Of a DNA stretch of 64,000 bases, positions 35,509 through 43,601 are shown in pieces. Under the pieces are notes generated by a model that saw only the letters and a list, made by a program, of their open reading frames with translations, was not told where the DNA came from and ran no database searches. A program made the translations under genes and the position numbers. The DNA is from Alphaproteobacteria bacterium. GTDB lineage: Bacteria; Myxococcota_A; UBA796; GCA-2862545. Numbering within the stretch: the stretch's first letter is position 1; each line of letters opens with the position of its first letter. The stretch is from NCBI GenBank assembly GCA_020632875.1, contig JACKET010000001.1, positions 806,001-870,000 on the forward strand, read 5' to 3'.

Positions 35509-37872
35509 TTGAGCCTCACCACCCACATCCCGCGAACCCTCCTCTTCGCCCTCGCGCTCGGGCTGGGCGTTCCGTCTGCGTTCGCCCAGGACGACAAGCC
35601 CGCGCCGGAGCCCGCCGCCGACGAGGATCGCCAGAAGCCGAACGAGATCGGGCAGGGCTCGTACAAGCTCGATTTCGTCGACAAGTCGCTCTACGACTTC
35701 ACGACCTGGGTCGCGGATCTCAAGCGGATGAACTTCGTCATCGGCGACCCGAAGGAGCTGCAGTCCAAGAAGGTCACCATCATCTCGCACAAGCCGGTGC
35801 CGCTGAACGCCGTGTTCGAGGCGTACCTGGCCGCGCTCGAGGTGAACGGCTTCACGCTGTCGGTTTCGGGCAACAACGCGAAGATCGTGAAGTCGTCGGA
35901 GGCCGGGCAGAGCCCGATCCAGGTGGGCCGCGGGTCCGACATCCCGGCGTCCGACCGCATCGTGACGCAGCTCATCCCGCTCGAGAACATCAGCGTGTCG
36001 GACGTGAACTCCATCGTCACGTCGATGGCGTCGCCGGGCGCGAAGGTCATCGCGTACCAGCCCGCGAACACGCTGATCATCACCGACGTCGCGCACAACC
36101 TCCGCAAGGTCTACGAGGTGCTCGCCGACCTCGACGTGGCGGCGCCCAAGAGCACGCTCGAGATCGTGCCGGTGCTCTACGCCGACGCCGCCGAGATCAA
36201 GGACCTCATCGAAGAGCTCTACGGCACGGCCGAGAGCACGCCGGCCACCTCGACCCCCGCGTCGCGCCGCACCCGGCGGCCCGCGGCCCGCACGCCCGAG
36301 CCGGCGAAGACCGAGTCGGCGACGGCCGGCGACAAGGCCAAGTACATCGACAAGGTGCTGTCCGACGAGCGCACGAACTCGCTCATCGTGCTCGCGAACG
36401 AGGTCGGTCACCAGACGGTGCGCGACCTGCTCGCGAAGCTCGACGTCGACGAGACGGGCCTGAACGAGTCGCGGATCTACGTCGTGCGCCTCGAGAACGC
36501 GAAGGCGGAAGAGGTCGCGAGCGTGCTCTCCGAGCTGTCCCAGGCGGGCAGCGGCAGCAGCCAGAACAACGCGCGCGGAGGGGCCGCGGCGAACGCGCGG
36601 AACGCCCGCAACCAGCGCAACCAGCCCGCGGCGCCGGCCGAGGAGAGCGCCGATGGGGGCGGGGCCATCGCGGCGTTCGACTCCGGGATGCGCATCGCGT
36701 CCGACGAGAACACGAACTCGCTCGTGATCATCGCGAAGCCGCAGGACTACGAGGTCGTGAAGAGCGTCATCGACAAGCTCGACATCGAGCGGCGCCAGGT
36801 GTTCGTCGACGCGACCATCCTCGAGATCTCCAGCGAGGACACGTTCGAGCTCGGCCTCGCGGCGCACCTCCCGACCCAGCCGGGCCGCGACGCGACGGGC
36901 TTCGTGGGTGGGCAGTTCAACGCGAGCTCGCTCGGCCTCTCGACCGACGCGCTCTCGGGCCTCGCGGTCGGCGTGTTCGGGCCGCTCGTCAGCATCCCGA
37001 CCGGCAACCCGCTCGCGCCGACGCTCGACGTGCCGGCGTTCGGCATCGTGCTCAACGCGCTCCGGTCGAACCAGAGCGTCAGCATCGTGTCGAACCCGAC
37101 CCTCATGATGCTCGACAACGAAGAGGCGAAGATCGTCGTCGGCCGCAAGGTGCCGTTCCCCACGCAGATCAGCGGCCTCGGCGCGCAGTTCGGCGGCATC
37201 CCGATCCAGTCCTTCCAGCGCGAGGACGTGGCCATCACGATGGAGATCACGCCGCGTGTGAACTCCAGCAACAACGTGACGCTCGAGATCAGCGTCGAGG
37301 TGCAGGAGATCGAGGAGGACGACTCCGGGCTGTCGGCCCAGGGCGGTGGTCCCGTCACCTCGCAGCGCAAGGTCGAGACCGTCGTGCTCGTCGGCGACAA
37401 CCAGACCGCCGTGCTCGGCGGGCTCGTCGCGAACACCGCCACGCAGGTCGAGACGAAGTTCCCGGTGCTCGGCGATCTGCCCCTGCTGGGCGCGCTCTTC
37501 CGCGGCAAGCGCGATGTCGAGCGGAAGACCAACCTCATGATCTTCCTCACGCCGCACATCATCGACGACTCCGAGGACATCGTCGAGGTGCAGCGGGTCA
37601 AGGAGGCGCAGCGCCAGGAGTTCCTGCGCCGCTTCTACGGCCGGTCGCGCGAGAAGCAGATGCAGGAGCTGCGCAAGCTCATGCAGTACTCGATGAACTT
37701 CGTCGACGAGCCGAGCGTCTGGCGCGGTCCGACCGTCATCCCGTCCGAGTGGGAGGACTCCGGCGAGCCGCTCGACGACCAGACCCGCAAGGCCATCGAA
37801 GACGCCCTGAACGAGGTGGACGGGGGCTCGCCGACCGACGGGCTCGCCGTTCCGGCCGAGGAGAATCCCTGA
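35509..37872 (+). CDS. gspD: Type II secretion outer-membrane secretin GspD
   Basis: 787 residues from a TTG. The signal peptide ends SAFAQ. N0 to N3 domains follow (LDFVDKSLYDFTTWVADLKRMNFVIGDP; VIAYQPANTLIITDVAHNLRKVYEVLADLDV; SLIVLANEVGHQTVRDLLAKLDV). Low-complexity Ala/Asn/Arg inserts occur near 240-275 and 345-380. The secretin core has VSIVSNPTLMMLDNEEAKIVVG and VPFPTQISG, and the late GDLPLLGALFRGKRDVERKTNLMIFLTPHII. About 100 residues after the core form a long S-domain-like tail. It is the outer-membrane channel of the system. Confidence 0.95.
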   Translation: MSLTTHIPRTLLFALALGLGVPSAFAQDDKPAPEPAADEDRQKPNEIGQGSYKLDFVDKSLYDFTTWVADLKRMNFVIGDPKELQSKKVTIISHKPVPLNAVFEAYLAALEVNGFTLSVSGNNAKIVKSSEAGQSPIQVGRGSDIPASDRIVTQLIPLENISVSDVNSIVTSMASPGAKVIAYQPANTLIITDVAHNLRKVYEVLADLDVAAPKSTLEIVPVLYADAAEIKDLIEELYGTAESTPATSTPASRRTRRPAARTPEPAKTESATAGDKAKYIDKVLSDERTNSLIVLANEVGHQTVRDLLAKLDVDETGLNESRIYVVRLENAKAEEVASVLSELSQAGSGSSQNNARGGAAANARNARNQRNQPAAPAEESADGGGAIAAFDSGMRIASDENTNSLVIIAKPQDYEVVKSVIDKLDIERRQVFVDATILEISSEDTFELGLAAHLPTQPGRDATGFVGGQFNASSLGLSTDALSGLAVGVFGPLVSIPTGNPLAPTLDVPAFGIVLNALRSNQSVSIVSNPTLMMLDNEEAKIVVGRKVPFPTQISGLGAQFGGIPIQSFQREDVAITMEITPRVNSSNNVTLEISVEVQEIEEDDSGLSAQGGGPVTSQRKVETVVLVGDNQTAVLGGLVANTATQVETKFPVLGDLPLLGALFRGKRDVERKTNLMIFLTPHIIDDSEDIVEVQRVKEAQRQEFLRRFYGRSREKQMQELRKLMQYSMNFVDEPSVWRGPTVIPSEWEDSGEPLDDQTRKAIEDALNEVDGGSPTDGLAVPAEENP

Positions 37873-39572
37873 TGGCGATCCGACGCGGAGGGCTCGATCA
37901 GCTCCTGAAGGACCAGGGCGTCGACGACGGTACCCTGCAACAGGTGCGCGCGGTCGCGGAGAAGCAGTCGCTCCCGCTTCCCGCCGCGGCCCGCCGGGTC
38001 ACCGGGGTCGACGCGAAGGCCGTCGCCAAGGCGCTCTCGCGGCTGTCCGGCCTGCCCGTGCTCGAGGCCGTCGACACCGAGGTCATCGAGCTCGAGATGA
38101 TCCGGAAGCTCCCGCTCTCGATCGCCCGCGACGCCGGCATCCTGCCGCTCTACGTCGCCGGCGACGAGCTGGTCGTCGGCCTCGCCGACCTCGGCGCCTT
38201 CGCCACGCTCGACGACCTGCGCGTGATGTACGGCATGCACGTACGCCCGGTGCTCGTCCCGTCCGACGTGCTCACGAAGGCCACGAACGACGCCTACAAC
38301 CGCGCGGCCACGAGCGCCGACGCGATCATCGCCGAAGCCGACGAGAACGTCGAAGAAGAGGCGGACTTCAACCTCGAGGATGCCGAGCTCCTCGACGACC
38401 CGAACCAGGCGCCCATCATCCGGTTCGTGAACGCCGTGATGTCCGAGGCCATCAAGGAAGGCGTCTCCGACATCCACATCGAGCCCTACGAGAAGGAGCT
38501 GCTCGTCCGGTTCCGCCTCGACGGCGTGCTGAAGGAGACCATCAAGCCGCCGGTCAAGTTCAAGAACCCCATCGTCGCGCGCATCAAGATCATGGCGGGA
38601 CTCAACATCGCCGAGAAGCGGCTCCCGCAGGACGGCCGCATCCGCAAGCGCATGGGCGGCCGCGAGATCGACATGCGCGTCTCGACGGTGCCCGTCCGGC
38701 ACGGCGAGCGCGTCGTCATGCGGATCCTCGAGAAGGGCACCGTGTTCTCGCTCGACGCCATCGGGATGCCGGCCCACGTGCTCGAGTCGTGGCGCAGCTT
38801 CATCCACCGCCCGCACGGCATCCTGCTCGTGTGCGGCCCGACGGGCTCCGGCAAGTCCACCACGCTGTACTCGGCGATCTCCGAGATCAACAGCCCGAAG
38901 CTCAACATCCTGACCATCGAGGATCCGGTCGAGTACGAGCTCGTCGGCATCGGCCAGGTGCAGGTGAACCACAAGATCGAGCTCACCTTCGCGAGCGCGC
39001 TGCGGTCGTTCCTCCGGCAGGACCCCGACGTCATCCTCGTCGGCGAGATCCGCGACCGCGAGACCGCGGGCCGCGCCATCGAGGCCTCGCTCACGGGCCA
39101 CCTCGTGTTCAGCACGATCCACACGAACGATTCGGCGGGTGCCTTCGTCCGCCTCGTCGAGATGGGCATCGAGCCGTACCAGGTCACCAGCTCGCTGCTC
39201 GGCGTGCTCGCCCAGCGCCTGCTCCGCCGGTTGTGCAACCACTGCAAGCAGCCCTACGAGCCCACGGATCTCGAGCTCTCCGAGATCGGCGTCACGCGCG
39301 AGGAGCTCGGCGGCCACACCGTCTACAAGCCCGTCGGCTGCGAGCACTGCAAGGAGCGCGGCTACAAGGGCCGCATCGGCATCTACGAGTTCCTCCGCGC
39401 GTCCGACCCGATCGCCGCCCTGATCCTCGCCAATGCCGACTCCGGCGCGGTGAAGCGGAAGGCCGTCGAGCTCGGCATGCGCACCCTGCGCGATGACGGC
39501 GTCGAGAAGGTGAAGGCCGGGGTTACGTCCTTCGAAGAGCTCGTGCGCGTCACCGCGGATGACTCGGAGTAA
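37872..39572 (+). CDS. gspE: Type II secretion ATPase GspE
   Basis: 566 residues; the ATG overlaps the gspD stop by one base. N-terminal N1E/MshEN-like domain about 1-150. Walker A is GPTGSGKSTT at 322-331, then the Asp box IEDPVEYEL, PDVILVGEIRDRETAGRAIEASLTGHLVFSTIHTN (Walker B and His box). The zinc-binding tetracysteine is Cys455/458 and Cys490/493 (CNHC, CEHC). GspE powers pseudopilus assembly from the cytoplasm. The start is fixed by the overlap and the MAIRRGGLDQLL opening. Confidence 0.96.
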   Translation: MAIRRGGLDQLLKDQGVDDGTLQQVRAVAEKQSLPLPAAARRVTGVDAKAVAKALSRLSGLPVLEAVDTEVIELEMIRKLPLSIARDAGILPLYVAGDELVVGLADLGAFATLDDLRVMYGMHVRPVLVPSDVLTKATNDAYNRAATSADAIIAEADENVEEEADFNLEDAELLDDPNQAPIIRFVNAVMSEAIKEGVSDIHIEPYEKELLVRFRLDGVLKETIKPPVKFKNPIVARIKIMAGLNIAEKRLPQDGRIRKRMGGREIDMRVSTVPVRHGERVVMRILEKGTVFSLDAIGMPAHVLESWRSFIHRPHGILLVCGPTGSGKSTTLYSAISEINSPKLNILTIEDPVEYELVGIGQVQVNHKIELTFASALRSFLRQDPDVILVGEIRDRETAGRAIEASLTGHLVFSTIHTNDSAGAFVRLVEMGIEPYQVTSSLLGVLAQRLLRRLCNHCKQPYEPTDLELSEIGVTREELGGHTVYKPVGCEHCKERGYKGRIGIYEFLRASDPIAALILANADSGAVKRKAVELGMRTLRDDGVEKVKAGVTSFEELVRVTADDSE

Positions 39573-39578
39573 ACGGCG

Positions 39579-40820
39579 ATGGCGGTCTTCGAGTACAAGG
39601 GTCTGGACAGCAACGGGGGTGCCGTCGCCGGCATCATCGACGCCGACTCTGCGAAGGTCGCCCGGTCCCGTCTCCGCAAGCAGGGGGTCTTCCCGACCGA
39701 CGTGAAGGAGCAGGTCGAGGGCGCCACGCGCGGCTCGGGCCTCTCCGTCGAGATCGACGTCGCGAAGTACCTGCAGTTCATCTCGAAGCGCGACGTCTCC
39801 ATCCTCACCACGCAGATGGCCACGCTGGTCGGCGCGCACGTGCCGATGGCCGACGCGCTCGCGGCGCTCGTCGACCAGGCCGAGAAGGAGAAGCTCAAGG
39901 TCGTCCTCTCCAAGGTGAAGGAGAAGGTGAACGAGGGCATCCCGATGGCCGACGCCATGGCCGAGCACCCACGCGTCTTCGACGACCTCTACGTGCAGAT
40001 GGTGCGGGCGGGCGAGAAGTCCGGCGCGCTCGACGAGGTGCTCCGGCGGCTCGCGAAGTTCTCCGACTCGCAGGTGAAGCTGCAGGGCCAGGTGGTGAGC
40101 GCGCTCGCGTACCCGATCCTGATGACCATCGTCGGAACGCTCATGCTGATGGGCCTGTTCATCGGCGTGCTGCCGCGTGTGCGCACGCTGTTCGACCAGC
40201 TCGGCGGCACCGAGGCGCTGCCGCTCATCACGAAGGTCGTGTTCTTCATCGGCGACACGCTCACCAGCTGGTACGCCATCTTCATCCCGATCACCGTCGG
40301 CCTCGTGTACTTCGGGTGGAACCGGTGGGTGCGCACGAAGTCGGGCCGCGAGCGGTGGGACCGCATCCTGCTGCGGGTGCCGCTGTTCGGGAAGATGAAC
40401 CGCCTGGTCGCGGTGTCGCGGTTCTGCCGCACGCTCTCGACGCTGCTGCTCTCGGGCGTGCCGATCCTCCAGGCGCTCGCCATCGTCGAGCGGGTCGTCG
40501 GCAACGTGGTCCTCGCGAAGGCCATCGGCGAGGCCGCGCACAACATCCGCGAGGGCCAGTCCATCGCCGTGCCGCTGAAGCAGTCCGGCGAGTTCCCGCC
40601 GCTCGTCACGCACATGATCGCGATCGGCGAGAAGACCGGCGAGCTCGAGTCGATGCTCACCTCGGTGGCCGACGCCTACGAAGAGCAGGTCGAATCGACC
40701 ATGGCGGCCGTCACCTCGCTCATGGCGCCGCTGCTCATCATGCTGATGGGCGGCGTGCTGTTCTTCATCGCGCTGGGCTTGCTGCTGCCGATGATGAATC
40801 TGTCTTCGATGATTCGCTGA
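39579..40820 (+). CDS. gspF: Type II secretion inner-membrane platform protein GspF
   Basis: 413 residues with two T2SSF domains. It opens MAVFEYKGLDSNGGAVAGIIDADS; the cytoplasmic repeats are ISKRDVSILTTQMATLVGAHVPM and VSRFCRTLSTLLLSGVPILQAL. Membrane segments lie near 175-200, 220-250 and 380-405. GspF joins the ATPase to the pseudopilus base. The ATG is 6 bp after the gspE stop. 185 bp separate it from the best gspG start, the only real gap in the operon from gspE onward. Confidence 0.95.
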   Translation: MAVFEYKGLDSNGGAVAGIIDADSAKVARSRLRKQGVFPTDVKEQVEGATRGSGLSVEIDVAKYLQFISKRDVSILTTQMATLVGAHVPMADALAALVDQAEKEKLKVVLSKVKEKVNEGIPMADAMAEHPRVFDDLYVQMVRAGEKSGALDEVLRRLAKFSDSQVKLQGQVVSALAYPILMTIVGTLMLMGLFIGVLPRVRTLFDQLGGTEALPLITKVVFFIGDTLTSWYAIFIPITVGLVYFGWNRWVRTKSGRERWDRILLRVPLFGKMNRLVAVSRFCRTLSTLLLSGVPILQALAIVERVVGNVVLAKAIGEAAHNIREGQSIAVPLKQSGEFPPLVTHMIAIGEKTGELESMLTSVADAYEEQVESTMAAVTSLMAPLLIMLMGGVLFFIALGLLLPMMNLSSMIR

Positions 40821-41005
40821 TCGGCAGGGTCGGTCACGTGATGTCTCACCTCGAATCGAAAGAATCCCAGGATCGTAAGTACTTTCAAGGAGTCCCCGGT
40901 ATGAGAGAGAACCCCATCCGCCGTGACTGGCGACAGAGCGCAGTCTTCTCCGAGCGCCCGCTCGGCACGAGCGACTTCACAGTCGGGGGCGCTCGGAGGC
41001 AACTG

Positions 41006-41398
41006 GTGGGGGCGGGCCGGATCCTCGGCTCCCGCCGCGGCATGTCGCTCGTCGAGGTCATGGTCGTCATCGCCATCATCCTCACGCTCATGGGCATCCT
41101 GACCTGGGGCATCTTCCAGGTCTTCAGCGACAGCCAGGTCGACACGACCAAGCTGCAGATGACCCGTGTGGCCGAGCGCGTCGAGATCTACAGCCTGCGC
41201 AAGAAGCTGCCGACGAACAGCGACGGCCTGCGCGAGGTCTTCGGCGAAGACGTGCCGAAGGACTCCTGGGGCAACGACTTCGTGTACGTGACGCCGGGCC
41301 CGAACGGGAAGCCGTTCGACCTGATCAGCCTCGGTGCCGACGGGCAGGAAGGCGGGTCCGGGAACGACGAAGACATCAAGTACTCCGAGGTCCACTGA
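41006..41398 (+). CDS. gspG: Major pseudopilin GspG (first copy)
   Basis: 130 residues from a GTG with GGAGG six bases upstream. This gives a normal 12-residue leader ending SRRG, then MSLVEVMVVIAIILTLMG with Glu5: the cleavage and methylation site for the prepilin peptidase. Two longer starts exist: ATG 40901 with AAGGAG (47-residue leader) and ATG 40841; they cannot be excluded. The C-terminal part has the GspG calcium-site pattern DSWGNDFVYV ... FDLISLGADGQEGGSGNDEDI. GspG builds the pseudopilus shaft that pushes substrates through GspD. Confidence 0.9.
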   Translation: MGAGRILGSRRGMSLVEVMVVIAIILTLMGILTWGIFQVFSDSQVDTTKLQMTRVAERVEIYSLRKKLPTNSDGLREVFGEDVPKDSWGNDFVYVTPGPNGKPFDLISLGADGQEGGSGNDEDIKYSEVH

Positions 41399-41399
41399 C

Positions 41400-41936
41400 G
41401 TGAGCATCGAGCCGCGAGCGCTGATCCGGCGGGAGCCTGGAGCCTGGAGCCCGGAGCCTGGAGTGGCTCCGCGGCGGGTTCCGGCGTTCCCGGTGGCCGG
41501 CGAGCGTTCGCGGCGGGAGCCTCAAGCCCGGAGCCCGGAGCCTGGAGTGGCTCCGCGGCGGGTTCCGGCGTTCCCGGTGGCTGGCGAGCGCTCGTGGCCG
41601 TGGACGCCGGCGATCGTCTCCGTCGTCTCTGTCGTCTGCGTGGGCATGCTCGCGTCGCTGCCGGCGATGACGTTCTGCTACGTCGACAGCCAGGTCGACA
41701 CGACGAAGATGCAGATGACGCGCGCGGCCGAGCGGGTCGAGATCTACAGCCTCCGCAAGGGCCGTCTTCCCGACGGCCTCGCGGCGGTGTTCGACGAGGC
41801 CCCGCGGGACTCCTGGGGCAACGCGCTCCTCTACGTCCGAATCGGCGACGGGTTCGAGCTCGTCTCGCTCGGTGAAGACGGCCGCCCCGGCGGGTCCGAC
41901 AACGACGAGGACATCTTCTACTCGGAGGTCCACTGA
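41400..41936 (+). CDS. GspG paralog with degenerate N-terminus (no prepilin cleavage motif)
   Basis: 178 residues from the GTG just after the gspG stop, or 119 from an internal GTG at 41577. The C-terminal about 85 residues copy GspG closely (DSQVDTTKMQMTRAAERVEIYSLRKG, then DSWGNALLYV and the same DNDEDI-YSEVH end). The N-terminal helix is hydrophobic (AIVSVVSVVCVGMLASLPAM) but lacks the Gly(-1) and Glu5, so it should not be processed as a pseudopilin. The upstream part is encoded by an 84-bp tandem repeat rich in GGAGCCT heptads. It is either a decaying duplicate or a modified accessory subunit. Confidence 0.7.
   Translation: MSIEPRALIRREPGAWSPEPGVAPRRVPAFPVAGERSRREPQARSPEPGVAPRRVPAFPVAGERSWPWTPAIVSVVSVVCVGMLASLPAMTFCYVDSQVDTTKMQMTRAAERVEIYSLRKGRLPDGLAAVFDEAPRDSWGNALLYVRIGDGFELVSLGEDGRPGGSDNDEDIFYSEVH
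41432..41599. repeat. 84-bp tandem duplication with GGAGCCT heptads
   Basis: Bases 41432-41515 and 41516-41599 are two copies of an 84-bp unit with few differences. Each begins with four 7-bp units of GGAGCCT/GGAGCCC type and continues through a shared non-heptad part (GGTTCCGGCGTTCCCGGTGG). 84 is divisible by 3, so the duplication keeps the reading frame of the GspG paralog. A third copy begins at 41970 in the start of gspH. Confidence 0.88.
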
Positions 41937-41937
41937 C

Positions 41938-42879
41938 GTGAGCGTCGAGCTGCGAGCACTGATCCGGCGGGAGCCTGGAGCCTGGAGCCTGGAGTCTGGA
42001 GTGGCTCCCGGGCGGGTTCCGGCGTTCCCGGTGGCCGGCGAGTGCTCGGGGCTCGAGGCCGCTCCGGCCCGGCAGGACGGGGCTCCAGGCTCCGGGCTCC
42101 GGGCTCCGGGCTCCGGGCTCCAGGCTCCGGGCTCCAAGCTCCCGGCTCCGGGCTCCAAGCTTCGGGCTCCGGGCTCCCGGCGCCGCACCAGCCGGCGCGG
42201 CCTCACCGTGACCGAAGTGGCCGTGGTCCTCGTCATCGCCATCGTGCTGATCGGCGTGATGATGCCGACGCTGTCGAACATCTTCATGCTCGAGCAGCGC
42301 CAGGCCGCCAAAGACCTCGCCCTGCTCTACGAGCAGCTCCACGACGAGGCCGTGATGCGCAACGTCACGTTCCGCGTGGCGTACGACCTCCGCTCGAACA
42401 CCTACGAGGTCCAGGTGGGCGAGCCGGGCGCGCTGATCTTCGACAACCCCCGCGCCCGCGAGGAGTTCGAAGAAGACCTCAACCGCCGCCTCGCGCTCAT
42501 GTCCGAGGAGGAGAAGGCGGAGTTCCAGAGCAAGCGCAAGCCGTTCGAGTCGCTCGGCGCGCGCTTCAAGACGAAGTTCGAGCTCCCGCGCAACACCGTC
42601 ATCGGCGGCGTCTACACGCCCCAGTACGGCGACATGGTGAAGCGCGAGGACGTGATGGACGACGAGGACGCCGAAGGGAAGGTGTTCAGCTACATCTTCC
42701 CGAATGGCCAGGCCGAGCACGCCGTGATCTGGATCGTCGACCAGTACGACGACGAAGACGGGTTCACGGTCGAGATCGAGCCGCTCTCGGGCTCGGTGCA
42801 CCTGCACCGCGAGCTCATCGACTGGGAAGACTCCTACGACTTCGTGCCCAACGAGGGCCCGGATCTGCCGAAGCTGTGA
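41938..42879 (+). CDS. gspH: Minor pseudopilin GspH with repeat-expanded leader
   Basis: 313 residues from GTG 41938. The prepilin site is SRRG / LTVTEVAVVLVIAIVLIGVMMP with Glu5. No ATG, GTG, TTG or CTG in frame lies between GTG 42031 and this site, so the leader is at least 57 residues (88 from 41938) against the usual 5-20. Much of it is the peptide repeat APGSGLR/APGSKLP encoded by 14 heptads at 42081-42178. The mature part has the GspH length and an acidic C-terminal domain. It belongs to the minor-pseudopilin tip. The ATG of gspI overlaps its stop. Confidence 0.85.
   Translation: MSVELRALIRREPGAWSLESGVAPGRVPAFPVAGECSGLEAAPARQDGAPGSGLRAPGSGLQAPGSKLPAPGSKLRAPGSRRRTSRRGLTVTEVAVVLVIAIVLIGVMMPTLSNIFMLEQRQAAKDLALLYEQLHDEAVMRNVTFRVAYDLRSNTYEVQVGEPGALIFDNPRAREEFEEDLNRRLALMSEEEKAEFQSKRKPFESLGARFKTKFELPRNTVIGGVYTPQYGDMVKREDVMDDEDAEGKVFSYIFPNGQAEHAVIWIVDQYDDEDGFTVEIEPLSGSVHLHRELIDWEDSYDFVPNEGPDLPKL
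42081..42178. repeat. Heptad array GGCTCCG/GGCTCCA, 14 units, inside gspH
   Basis: Fourteen head-to-tail 7-bp units (GGCTCCG, GGCTCCA and single-base variants) lie in the gspH reading frame, upstream of the prepilin cleavage site. They are the same family as the array at 18164-18205. Fourteen units (98 bp) do not keep the frame by length alone, so the flanks must compensate. Confidence 0.93.
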
Positions 42880-43601
42880 TGAACACGAACCGCCAGCTCG
42901 AACATGGAATGGCCCGCCGGGGGCGGCTCTCCGGTCCACGGTCCACGGTCCACGGTCCACCCCGCAAGACGCGCCGCGGCTTCAACCTCCTCGAGGTGAT
43001 GGTCGCGCTGTCCATCCTCGTGGTGAGCCTCGTCATCCTCGTCGAGACGCAGTCCACGGCGGCGTTCGCGACGCGCGAGGCCGAGCGCGTGGTCACCGCG
43101 ACGGATCTCGCCGAGGCCGTGATGGCCGAAGCGCAGATGCGCGTCGAGATGGAGGGCTTCTCGGGCGACGGCGAGATCTTCGAGAAGGGCGACTTCGACG
43201 ACCTCGGCGACGAGGCGCTGAACGTCGAGATGGGCGACGAGCTCGAGGACTACCACTGGGAGTACGCGGTCCAGGAGATCAACGTCGCGCTGGCCGGCGA
43301 CATCGCGCAGATGGCCCAGGGCCTGTCGGGCGGCGCGGTCGGCGGCGAGGGCAACCCACTCGACTCCGAAGCGCTGGGCGCAGCGATTCCGGGCGGAGCC
43401 GGCGGGCTCGGCGCGCTGCTGTCGCCCGACATGATCAGCCAGATGCTGACGCCGTACATCCGCGAGCTGAAGGTGCGCGTGTGGTGGGGCGACAGCAGCG
43501 ACAAGGCCGAAGAGGACGGGACCGAGGTCATCCTCGTGACCCACGTGATCAACCCGAGCGGCGACATCGCGAACATCGGTGCGGGAGCGCTCCCGCAATG
43601 A
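42879..43601 (+). CDS. gspI: Minor pseudopilin GspI
   Basis: 240 residues; the ATG overlaps the gspH stop. The prepilin site is KTRRG / FNLLEVMVALSILVVSLVILVE with Phe1 and Glu5, the best match in the cluster. The leader is 34 residues, or 24 from ATG 42909, and includes GPRSTVHGP encoded by four CGGTCCA heptads at 42932-42959. The mature part carries a Gly/Ala-rich insert (GLSGGAVGGEGNPLDSEALGAA). GspI nucleates the I-J-K tip complex of the pseudopilus. Confidence 0.9.
   Translation: MNTNRQLEHGMARRGRLSGPRSTVHGPPRKTRRGFNLLEVMVALSILVVSLVILVETQSTAAFATREAERVVTATDLAEAVMAEAQMRVEMEGFSGDGEIFEKGDFDDLGDEALNVEMGDELEDYHWEYAVQEINVALAGDIAQMAQGLSGGAVGGEGNPLDSEALGAAIPGGAGGLGALLSPDMISQMLTPYIRELKVRVWWGDSSDKAEEDGTEVILVTHVINPSGDIANIGAGALPQ
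42932..42959. repeat. Heptad array CGGTCCA, four units, inside gspI leader
   Basis: Four CGGTCCA units lie in frame between the gspI start and its prepilin cleavage site. It is the other heptad family (same as 11994-12340) inserted at the equivalent place to the gspH array. Confidence 0.92.

Noticed and set aside
37635..40613. A 992-codon minus-strand open frame opposite gspD-gspF
   Set aside because: It is the antisense shadow of strongly conserved gsp genes; in DNA this GC-rich, complementary frames stay open. The translation is Arg/Asp/Val-rich with no domain.
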